Origin: Neorhizobium sp. JUb45
GTDB lineage: Bacteria > Pseudomonadota > Alphaproteobacteria > Rhizobiales > Rhizobiaceae
Assembly (NCBI RefSeq): GCF_004343585.1
Contig: NZ_SLYW01000001.1
Span: forward strand, 868,001 to 932,000
Direction of reading: 5' to 3'
DNA: 64,000 nucleotides
Part shown: piece by piece, positions 56,825-64,000 of the stretch
Layout of the letters: each line of letters starts with the position of its first letter
Numbering within the stretch: position 1 is the first letter of the stretch
Notes under the pieces: generated by a model
Seen by the model: only the letters and a program-made list of their open reading frames with translations
What the model was told of the DNA's origin: nothing
Databases searched by the model: none
Translations under genes and position numbers: made by a program

Positions 56825-59800
56825 ATGCAGTTTTCTCGTACAAATCCATCCCAGAAAAACGAAAAAGACATCGCCGAGGACGGCGGATCGCAGCCCGTGG
56901 AAACCGCAACGTCCTTGGCGGAGCGGGAGGCGGTCTATGCGGCAGCCCAGGCGCGCAAAGATCTTCTGGCCCGCATGCAGGCGCCGGTTCAGCTCTCCGC
57001 ACAGGCGCGGCAGGCCGCTGCTGCTGCAGCGACGGCTTCTGCCGATGCCGCACGCGCCAAGGAGGATGAGGCCTGGCAGCAGGCGTTTCGTCTGGCGCCG
57101 AATGTGCGGTTTACCCGTACCCCGGAAACGGCTCTGTCGCTGCGCCATGCCGATGCGCATGAGCCGGCGGCGGCCGTGATGCCGGATGCCTATGCCCAGC
57201 TTTCGATCGAAGGTGCAGGCGAACACGCTGCCCGCAAGGTCGCTGCCGCTCCGGTCGTGGACGGCGAAGCTGAACGGCTGGCTGCCGAGGTGGCCGCAAA
57301 GGCTGCCGCGGCGGAAGCGTTTCGCAATTCTCTGCCCAGAACGGGTTCACCGCTGATCGTGCCGCGGCGTGTGCCCGCGGTCTCCGGTCCCGTTGCTGCG
57401 GCTGTCACGACGCCGGTGCCGATGACGCCGATCAGTGGTCCCGTTTCCCAGATCCCTGCGTCCCAGCAGGTCCCGGCTCAGGGTCCGGCGCAGGCCGATG
57501 TGCAGCAGATGGTCGCCACCACTGCGCCCGTCGCCGCGCCCTCGATCCTGATGCCGGATGGTTTTGATGGATATGTCGCAGTAGCGCCGCAGACGCCTGC
57601 GATGCATCCGAAATTCTCGTCCAGCGGTTCGGTCGATACGATTGCCGGATTGCAGCAGCTGGCCGCCGCCATGCGTCGCGGCCTCGTGCAGAGCATGCCG
57701 ACCCCGGCCGGTTCGCTGGTGGCAAACGATGTGGCGCCGATGGCTGTCGCGCCCGTTGCTGCCGTAACGGTACCGCAGGCTGAAGCTGCAACGGAACAGA
57801 CGGCGGCGCCAGTTGCCGTTTCCGATTTCGCCTTCTGGGAAATGATGCCGTTCGATGTCGCCGAAATCCCGCCGATGTCGGATGCGTTGCATGGCCACCA
57901 GATCGCCACGCCGGTGGAAAAGCCGGTTGCTGCGGCACCGCTGCCGGTGATCGTGCAGACACCACAGCCGGCAAAGCCCGTGATGGCGCCGGAAATGCTG
58001 ATGCTGCTGAACTCCAAGCGTTTTTATGCACCTGCGGGTTCGGTCGTTGCGCTCTACCACGAAGTGGCGACTGCCAGGCACGCCGAAGTTGCTGCCGAAC
58101 TGCAGTCGCTGCCGCCGCTTCTGCAGGCGGCGATCGAAGGCCCGGTAAGCCATGCGACGCAGCCGACCGTGCAGGCCACACCTGCGCCAGCGATGCCCAT
58201 GCCCGTGCCCGCCAACCAGCAGGCCGTGCCTGTGGCGCCGATTGTTGCCAATGCGCATCCGATGATGCGCGCCGGTGCTATGCAGGCCGCAGCCATGCTG
58301 CAGCCGATGGTTTCCGCCGTCGCAACGCCGGTGGCAACGCATTCGCCGCTCACCCGGACGACGGCTTTCGTGCAGCCGGCGCCGGTTGCCGCCGAACCGG
58401 TTGCCGCTCCCGCCGTGACGGCCTTCAGCGCGGCACCTGCTTTCGGTGGACCTTCGTTTGGCGGCCCTTCCTTCGGTGCGCATGCTTTTGGCGGTTCTGC
58501 TTTTGGCGGTTCTGCTTTCGGTGTGCCGGCTTATGCGGCGCCGATCATTCCGGCTGCCGAGCCGACGCCTGCTGCCCCGGTGGTGGAGACGGTGACCGAG
58601 GTTGCCGCAGTCCAGGCTGCGGTTGAAACGGCTCAGGCGGCTGTTGCTGCACCGGTTCCGACGCCGAGCAATGTGACCATCACCGTTCCGGCCGCCACGC
58701 CGGCCCGTGCGCAGACCGTGCGTCCGAGCCTTGCCGAATACGAGTTTCCGCCGATCAGCCTGTTGCAGGAACCGCGCGGCGAGCGTGGTCAGGCCATGCA
58801 GCCCGACGCGCTGCAGCAGAGCGCCGGCCTTCTCGAAAGCATTCTCGAAGATTTTGGCGTCAAGGGCGAGATCATCGACGTGCGTCCCGGTCCGGTCGTC
58901 ACGCTTTATGAATTCGAACCGGCACCGGGTGTGAAGTCTTCCCGCGTCATCGGCCTCGCAGACGATATCGCCCGTTCGATGTCGGCACTGTCTGCTCGCG
59001 TCGCCGTCGTGCCCGGCCGCAATGTCATCGGTATCGAACTGCCGAATGCCGTGCGCGAAACCGTGTTCTTCCGCGAACTGATCGAGTGCGAGGATTACTG
59101 GGAAACCAAACATCGCCTCGCGCTTTGCCTCGGCAAGACGATCGGTGGCGAGCCGGTCATCGCCGAACTCGCAAAGATGCCGCATCTGCTGGTGGCCGGC
59201 ACGACCGGTTCGGGCAAGTCCGTTGCCATCAACACGATGATCCTGTCGCTTCTCTACCGGCTGCGCCCGGAAGAATGCCGCCTGATCATGATCGATCCCA
59301 AAATGCTGGAACTGTCGGTTTATGACGGCATCCCGCACCTGCTGACGCCGGTCGTCACAGACCCCAAGAAGGCAGTTCTCGCGCTGAAATGGGCTGTGCG
59401 CGAGATGGAAGACCGTTATCGCAAGATGTCGCGTCTCGCCGTTCGCAATATCGACGGTTACAACCAGCGCGCCGCTGCGGCGCGTGAGGCCGGCGAGGTG
59501 ATCAAGGTCAACGTGCAGGTCGGGTTCGACCGCCACAATGGCGAGATCGTCTACGAGGAACAGGAGATGGACCTCGCGCCGATGCCTTATATCGTTGTCA
59601 TCATCGACGAGATGGCCGACCTGATGATGGTGGCTGGCAAGGAAATCGAAGGTGCCGTTCAGCGTCTGGCGCAGATGGCGCGTGCCGCCGGTATCCATGT
59701 GATCATGGCGACGCAGCGTCCCTCGGTCGATGTCATTACCGGCACGATCAAGGCAAACTTCCCGACGCGCATCTCCTTCCAGGTGACGTCGAAGATCGAC

Positions 59801-60283
59801 AGCCGCACCATTCTGGGCGAACAGGGCGCGGAAAACCTGCTCGGCCAGGGCGACATGCTGCATATGGCCGGCGGTGGACGCATTTCGCGTGTGCATGGTC
59901 CGTTCGTCTCGGATGCCGAGGTCGAACATGTGGTCAAGCACCTGAAGCTTCAGGGCCGTCCGGAATATCTCGGCACCGTGACCGAGGACGAGGAAGAGGG
60001 CGGCGCCGACGAGGCGACTGACGAAGCCGTGTTCGACAAAGGTGCCATGGGTGCCGAGGACGGCGGCGACGATCTTTACGAAAAGGCCGTCAAGGTCGTT
60101 CTGAAGGATCGCAAATGCTCGACCTCCTATATCCAGCGCCGTCTGTCGGTGGGGTATAACCGCGCCGCGTCGCTGGTGGAACGCATGGAACAGGAAGGTC
60201 TGGTTGGCCCGGCCAACCATGTCGGCAAACGCGAGATCATCGGTGATGGTCGCGGGCCGCAGGGTTCCGGTCTGGACGACTGA
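56825..60283 (+). CDS. ftsK: FtsK/SpoIIIE-type DNA translocase without membrane domain
   Basis: A 1152-residue protein. The first 630 residues are Ala/Pro/Val-rich and probably disordered, with an FGG repeat at about residues 539-568 ([18 protein letters not shown]). No N-terminal membrane helices are seen, although typical FtsK has four. The translocase starts near residue 640: [20 protein letters not shown], the alpha domain, Walker A at about 792 ([15 protein letters not shown]) and Walker B-like [15 protein letters not shown]. The gamma winged helix ([20 protein letters not shown]) reads KOPS sites. It moves DNA during chromosome dimer resolution. ATG 56825 and GTG 56819 are both possible starts; neither has a clear ribosome site. 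Confidence 0.9.
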   Translation: MQFSRTNPSQKNEKDIAEDGGSQPVETATSLAEREAVYAAAQARKDLLARMQAPVQLSAQARQAAAAAATASADAARAKEDEAWQQAFRLAPNVRFTRTPETALSLRHADAHEPAAAVMPDAYAQLSIEGAGEHAARKVAAAPVVDGEAERLAAEVAAKAAAAEAFRNSLPRTGSPLIVPRRVPAVSGPVAAAVTTPVPMTPISGPVSQIPASQQVPAQGPAQADVQQMVATTAPVAAPSILMPDGFDGYVAVAPQTPAMHPKFSSSGSVDTIAGLQQLAAAMRRGLVQSMPTPAGSLVANDVAPMAVAPVAAVTVPQAEAATEQTAAPVAVSDFAFWEMMPFDVAEIPPMSDALHGHQIATPVEKPVAAAPLPVIVQTPQPAKPVMAPEMLMLLNSKRFYAPAGSVVALYHEVATARHAEVAAELQSLPPLLQAAIEGPVSHATQPTVQATPAPAMPMPVPANQQAVPVAPIVANAHPMMRAGAMQAAAMLQPMVSAVATPVATHSPLTRTTAFVQPAPVAAEPVAAPAVTAFSAAPAFGGPSFGGPSFGAHAFGGSAFGGSAFGVPAYAAPIIPAAEPTPAAPVVETVTEVAAVQAAVETAQAAVAAPVPTPSNVTITVPAATPARAQTVRPSLAEYEFPPISLLQEPRGERGQAMQPDALQQSAGLLESILEDFGVKGEIIDVRPGPVVTLYEFEPAPGVKSSRVIGLADDIARSMSALSARVAVVPGRNVIGIELPNAVRETVFFRELIECEDYWETKHRLALCLGKTIGGEPVIAELAKMPHLLVAGTTGSGKSVAINTMILSLLYRLRPEECRLIMIDPKMLELSVYDGIPHLLTPVVTDPKKAVLALKWAVREMEDRYRKMSRLAVRNIDGYNQRAAAAREAGEVIKVNVQVGFDRHNGEIVYEEQEMDLAPMPYIVVIIDEMADLMMVAGKEIEGAVQRLAQMARAAGIHVIMATQRPSVDVITGTIKANFPTRISFQVTSKIDSRTILGEQGAENLLGQGDMLHMAGGGRISRVHGPFVSDAEVEHVVKHLKLQGRPEYLGTVTEDEEEGGADEATDEAVFDKGAMGAEDGGDDLYEKAVKVVLKDRKCSTSYIQRRLSVGYNRAASLVERMEQEGLVGPANHVGKREIIGDGRGPQGSGLDD

Positions 60284-60314
60284 GGTTTTTACCTCGGATG
60301 TGAATGATGGGAGA

Positions 60315-60337
60315 GGGTCCGCTTGCGGGCCCTTTTT
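60315..60337 (+). terminator. Intrinsic terminator of ftsK
   Basis: GGGTCCGC (60315-60322) pairs with GCGGGCCC (60325-60332) around a TT loop, followed by five Ts, 31 bases after the ftsK stop codon. Confidence 0.85.
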
Positions 60338-60446
60338 CGTGTGCAGCTTGGCGGGCGCGATCCAAAACTTGACGGCCATCCTCGCCTTTCAATAGAACAG
60401 TGCGGCTGCGATCTCTGTTTCGCGGGGTGTCCTGGAGGATGTTTTC

Positions 60447-61457
60447 TTGAGAAATTCCGTTGCCCTTCTCGCCGGTGCCAGCGCGCTGGCGGTTTCCGTT
60501 TTTGCTCCGCCGGCCCATGCCCAGGTGGCCGATGCGATCACCATCTACAATGCACAGCACGAGGGGCTGACGAAGGAATGGGCGGAGGCGTTCAAGGAGG
60601 ATACCGGCATTGTCGTGACCATCCGCAACGGCTCCGACATGGAATTCGCCAACCAGATCGTGCAGGAGGGGGAAAACTCTCCGGCAGACGTTTTTCTGAC
60701 CGAAAACTCGCCGGCCATGGCGCTGGTGGATGGCAAAGGCCTTTTCGAGCCTGTTGCCGCCGATACGCTGGCGCAGGTGCCCGAACAATTCAGGCCGTCT
60801 AACGGTCACTGGATCGGGGTGGCGGCGCGCTCGACCGTGTTTGCCTATGACAAGACGAAACTTTCCGCAGACAAGCTGCCGAAATCCATGCTCGACCTCG
60901 CCACGCCGGAATGGAAGGGGCGCTGGGCGGCCTCACCTTCGGGGGCCGATTTTCAGGCGATTGTCGGTGCCTTGTTGCAGTTGAAGGGCAGGGACACGAC
61001 GGAAAACTGGCTGGAGGGCATGCAGGCCAATTACACCGCCTACAAGGGTAATTCGATCGCCATGAAGGCAGTCAATGCCGGGGAGGTGGAGGGCGCGCTG
61101 ATCTACCACTATTATTATTTTGGCGATCAGGCCAAGACCGGCGAGAACAGCAACAATGTCGGCCTGCATTATTTCAAGGGGCAGGATCCGGGCGCCTTCG
61201 TTTCGATTTCCGGCGGCGGCATTTTGAAATCCTCCAAACACAAGGAGCAGGCGCAGGCCTTTCTGGAATGGCTGACCGGTGAAGGTGGCCAGCGGGTTTT
61301 GCGCGATGGCACATTCTTCGAATATGCGGTGGGCAAGGGCCAAGCCTCCAACAAGGCGCTGGTGCCGCTGGCCGAGCTCGACGCGCCAAAAGTGGAGCCA
61401 TCGACGCTCAACAATGCGCAAGTGACCGACCTGATGACCGAGGCGGGGATTTTTTGA
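60447..61457 (+). CDS. fbpA: Ferric iron-binding periplasmic protein (FbpA-like)
   Basis: A 336-residue binding protein. It starts with TTG at 60447 behind GGAGGATG, giving a signal peptide ([20 protein letters not shown], cleaved after AHA-QV). Typical FbpA parts follow: [40 protein letters not shown] and the tyrosine iron ligands in [17 protein letters not shown]. It captures Fe3+ in the periplasm and delivers it to the membrane permease encoded 43 bases downstream. TTGACG and AATAGA (16 bases apart, near 60369-60396) may form its promoter. Iron regulation is expected, but no clear operator was found. Confidence 0.93.
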   Translation: MRNSVALLAGASALAVSVFAPPAHAQVADAITIYNAQHEGLTKEWAEAFKEDTGIVVTIRNGSDMEFANQIVQEGENSPADVFLTENSPAMALVDGKGLFEPVAADTLAQVPEQFRPSNGHWIGVAARSTVFAYDKTKLSADKLPKSMLDLATPEWKGRWAASPSGADFQAIVGALLQLKGRDTTENWLEGMQANYTAYKGNSIAMKAVNAGEVEGALIYHYYYFGDQAKTGENSNNVGLHYFKGQDPGAFVSISGGGILKSSKHKEQAQAFLEWLTGEGGQRVLRDGTFFEYAVGKGQASNKALVPLAELDAPKVEPSTLNNAQVTDLMTEAGIF

Positions 61458-61500
61458 GGCGCGACAGCCGTTTTTCCCTCCCGCCCTTTTCAGGCTGGCC

Positions 61501-63072
61501 ATGACGTCATCCGTTTCAGATATCGCAGTCCCTCTGGCTCGACACAGGCATCGCCTCGGTGCGTCGTCATGGACGTTTTTGATCGCCGTCGTGGTGGCGC
61601 TGCTGGCGCTTGTGCCGCTCGGTTTCGTGATCTGGGCGACCATCGCGACCGGCCCGGAGATGGCCTATAAGCTGATCGCGCGGCCGCGTGTCGGCGCGCT
61701 ACTCACCAACACCGTGCTTCTCGTGTCGATAACCGTGCCGATCTGTGCCGTGCTGGCGGTGGCGCTTGCTTTTCTGACCGAGCGAACCGACATGCCGGGC
61801 AGGCGGCTGTGGGCGTGGCTGTGCATCACGCCGCTCGCCGTGCCGGCCTTCGTGCATTCCTATGCCTGGATCGGGCTGTGGCCGGGCCTGCATGGCCTGC
61901 CCGCCGGCGTGGCGATTTCCGTCACCGCCTATTTCCCTCTTCTCTACCTGCCCGTTGCCGCAGCGCTTCGCCTGCTCGATCCGGCGCTGGAGGATCAGGC
62001 GTCATCACTGGGGCTTTCGCCACTTGGCGTGTTTCGTCGGGTGGTTTTGCCGCAATTGCGGCTTTCGCTGTGCGGCGGCGCGCTGCTGGTGGGTCTGCAT
62101 CTACTGGCCGAATACGGGTTGTTTGCGATGATCCGCTTCGACACGTTTACGACGGCGATCGTTGAGCAGTTCCAGTCGACCTATAACGGTGTCGCCGCGC
62201 ATATGCTGGCACTGGTGCTCGTTCTGTGCTGTTTTGCGCTGATCGGGTTCGAAGCTATTTTGCGTGGACGCAGCCGTTATGCCCGGCTGGGCTCCGGCGT
62301 GGCGCGGGTGGCGGGCGTGGTGCGGCTGGGACGCTGGCGTTATGCGGTGATGGCTCTGCCGGCGCTGACCGCGGCCTTTGCGCTCGGCATTCCGGCCTAT
62401 ACGCTCTCACGCTGGCTGATTGCCGGCGGCGCAACAATCTGGCGGATGGACGAGATCGGGCTGGCGCTTTTGCAGACGCTGACGATCTGCGTGATCGGCG
62501 GGTTTTTCACGGTGCTGGCGGCGTTGCCCATCGCCTGGCTTTCGGTACGCCGGCCGGTCAGATCCAGCCGGCTGGTGGAGAGCTGTTATTATCTGGCGAG
62601 TGCGATGCCGGGCGTCGTGGTGGCCTTGGCGCTGGTAACCGTGACGGTGCGGGTGGCGCTGCCGCTTTACCAGACCGTTGCGACGATCACGCTCGCCTAT
62701 GTCATCATGTTCCTGCCGCGCGCGCTGGTGAGCCTTAGAACCAGCATCGCGCAGGTGCCGGTGGAGCTGGAACAGGCAGCCGCCAGCCTCGGGCGCTCAC
62801 CGGCGCGGGCGCTGATGGCGACCACGGTGCGACTGGCGGCGCCGGGGGCTGCGGCCGGCATGGCGCTCACCTCGCTCGGTATCCTCAACGAGTTGACGGC
62901 AACACAGATGCTGGCACCGAACGGCACGCGCACGCTCGCCATGGCCTTCTGGGCGCTGTCGAGCGAGATCGATTATGCCGGTGCCGCGCCTTATGCGTTG
63001 CTGATGGTGGTGTTTTCACTGCCGATGACATGGCTTCTCCATCATCAATCCAGAAAGATCGCAGGCCGATGA
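61501..63072 (+). CDS. fbpB: Ferric iron ABC permease (FbpB-like, double domain)
   Basis: A 523-residue permease with twelve predicted helices in two fused halves, each with an EAA loop ([20 protein letters not shown] in the first; [20 protein letters not shown] in the second). The fused form is typical of FbpB/AfuB. It forms the whole channel for iron brought by FbpA. Its stop codon overlaps the ATG of the ATPase gene. Confidence 0.94.
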   Translation: MTSSVSDIAVPLARHRHRLGASSWTFLIAVVVALLALVPLGFVIWATIATGPEMAYKLIARPRVGALLTNTVLLVSITVPICAVLAVALAFLTERTDMPGRRLWAWLCITPLAVPAFVHSYAWIGLWPGLHGLPAGVAISVTAYFPLLYLPVAAALRLLDPALEDQASSLGLSPLGVFRRVVLPQLRLSLCGGALLVGLHLLAEYGLFAMIRFDTFTTAIVEQFQSTYNGVAAHMLALVLVLCCFALIGFEAILRGRSRYARLGSGVARVAGVVRLGRWRYAVMALPALTAAFALGIPAYTLSRWLIAGGATIWRMDEIGLALLQTLTICVIGGFFTVLAALPIAWLSVRRPVRSSRLVESCYYLASAMPGVVVALALVTVTVRVALPLYQTVATITLAYVIMFLPRALVSLRTSIAQVPVELEQAAASLGRSPARALMATTVRLAAPGAAAGMALTSLGILNELTATQMLAPNGTRTLAMAFWALSSEIDYAGAAPYALLMVVFSLPMTWLLHHQSRKIAGR

Positions 63073-64000
63073 CATTTTTGCAGGTACGGGGTCTGCGCAG
63101 GCATTTTGGCAGCGTTGCGGCGCTCGATGGGGTCGATCTGACGGTGGCCGCCGGCAGCCGCACGGCGATCGTCGGGCCGTCCGGCTGCGGCAAGACCACG
63201 CTTCTGCGGATGATCGCCGGTTTCGATGTGCCCGATGGTGGTTCGATCACAGTGGATGGCGTGCTTCTTGCGGATGAACAGATGCAAGTGCCGGCGCATA
63301 AACGCGGCATCGGGCTGGTGGCGCAGGATGGCAGCCTGTTTCCGCATCTGACGGTGTCCGACAATATCGGTTTCGGGCTGGAGAAGAATTTTGCCGGCCG
63401 CGACGCCCTGATCGATGAACTGATCGACATGGTGGGGCTGGAGCGCTCGATGCTGTCGCGCAAGCCGGAACAGCTTTCCGGCGGCCAGCAGCAGCGCGTC
63501 GCGCTGGCGCGGGCGCTTGCCCGCAAACCGCGGTTGATGCTGCTGGACGAGCCGTTTTCCGCGCTCGACACGGGTTTGCGCGCGCAAACGCGGCGGGCGG
63601 TGACGGAGGTGCTGGCGGCAGCCGGCATCACCACCATTCTCGTCACCCATGATCAGGCAGAAGCCTTGGCCTTCGCCGATCAGGTGGCGGTGATGCGCGG
63701 CGGAAAGTTTGCGCAGGTGGGCAGCCCACGCGACATCTATGCACGGCCGGTGGATGCGGCCACGGCGCGGTTTTTAGGGGAGGCGATCGTGCTTCCGGCG
63801 GAGATTTCCGATGGTTTCGCGGAGTGTGCGCTGGGCCGTGTGGCGGTCGATGGCGGTGCGAGGTCGGGCACAGCGGAAATCATGGTGCGGCCGGAGCAGA
63901 TCGAGGTTCTGCCGTTCCATGAGGGGGCCGAGGGCGTTGCAGGGATTGCTTCGCAGATCGATTTCTGTGGGCCGAGTTATGATGTGACGATCACCACCGA
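63069..64000 (+). CDS. fbpC: Ferric iron ABC ATP-binding protein (FbpC-like), cut by the window edge
   Basis: The frame begins at ATG 63069 (ATGA overlap with the permease stop) and runs off the right edge after 310 codons. Walker A is GPSGCGKTT (residues 36-44); the signature is [16 protein letters not shown]; Walker B is [15 protein letters not shown], and [17 protein letters not shown] follows. After about residue 235 a C-terminal TOBE-like domain begins ([16 protein letters not shown]). It supplies energy for iron import. The missing C-terminal part should be short. Confidence 0.95.
   Translation, partial: MTFLQVRGLRRHFGSVAALDGVDLTVAAGSRTAIVGPSGCGKTTLLRMIAGFDVPDGGSITVDGVLLADEQMQVPAHKRGIGLVAQDGSLFPHLTVSDNIGFGLEKNFAGRDALIDELIDMVGLERSMLSRKPEQLSGGQQQRVALARALARKPRLMLLDEPFSALDTGLRAQTRRAVTEVLAAAGITTILVTHDQAEALAFADQVAVMRGGKFAQVGSPRDIYARPVDAATARFLGEAIVLPAEISDGFAECALGRVAVDGGARSGTAEIMVRPEQIEVLPFHEGAEGVAGIASQIDFCGPSYDVTITT

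Noticed and set aside
57347..60379. Open frame of about 1010 codons on the minus strand
   Set aside because: It is antisense to ftsK, has a His/Arg-rich composition typical of such shadows, and no plausible start site.

Overview
The window is ordinary chromosomal DNA of a high-GC alphaproteobacterium, almost certainly a Rhizobiaceae member (Agrobacterium/Rhizobium group). Grounds: the trxB - LsrB/VtlR regulator - twin AbcR-type sRNA block, the greA - LPS core glycosyltransferase - lrp block known from Sinorhizobium meliloti, the rhizobial dctA/dctBD arrangement with sigma-54 control, an EcfG-type general stress promoter, and carA/carB/yqeY/dnaG/rpoD housekeeping genes of alphaproteobacterial type. 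No rRNA, CRISPR array, prophage or insertion sequence is visible. The only tRNA is a CAU-anticodon tRNA that looks like tRNA-Ile2.

Layout. 1-1.7 kb: FecI/FecR-type ECF sigma and anti-sigma pair, leading off the left edge towards a probable TonB receptor. 1.8-4.9 kb: PQQ-type sugar dehydrogenase, Ca2+/H+ antiporter, DUF2188 protein. 5-9.7 kb: cysteine-rich ArsR regulator with Old Yellow Enzyme, two tandem sRNAs, LsrB/VtlR, trxB, and a divergent Lrp-family gene. 9.7-13.8 kb: LPS core glycosyltransferases and greA. 14-17.9 kb: a radical SAM protein and a DUF4130-UdgX fusion that probably form a DNA repair/modification pair, then a DUF900 hydrolase. 18-30.3 kb: carB, an Fsr-like MFS pump, a soluble chemoreceptor, YpfJ, a frameshifted DUF2938 gene, a MATE pump behind a terminator-like leader, an ABM protein, carA and yqeY. 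30.7-35.2 kb: dnaG and rpoD. 35.3-43 kb: a VapBC-like toxin-antitoxin pair, TetR with an SMR pump, a TonB-like DUF930 protein, a variant polysaccharide deacetylase, YjbQ, a SIMPL protein and a LacI regulator. 43-48.2 kb: a five-gene Ugp-like ABC importer operon with a phosphodiesterase. 48.4-51.7 kb: small proteins, ureidoglycine aminohydrolase, a lone receiver, a flavin reductase. 51.8-56.6 kb: dctA and dctBD. 56.8-60.3 kb: an FtsK translocase without membrane segments. 60.4-64 kb: an Fbp-type ferric iron ABC transporter cut by the right edge.

The most promising under-characterised system is the radical SAM / UdgX-fusion operon at 13992-16736. The best regulatory leads are the MATE leader (two strong hairpins, the second a perfect intrinsic terminator just ahead of the ribosome binding site), the tandem sRNA locus with a LysR-type site over its promoter, the perfect sigma-54 promoter with paired DctD-like sites, and the EcfG-type promoter ahead of a 61-residue stress-type protein.
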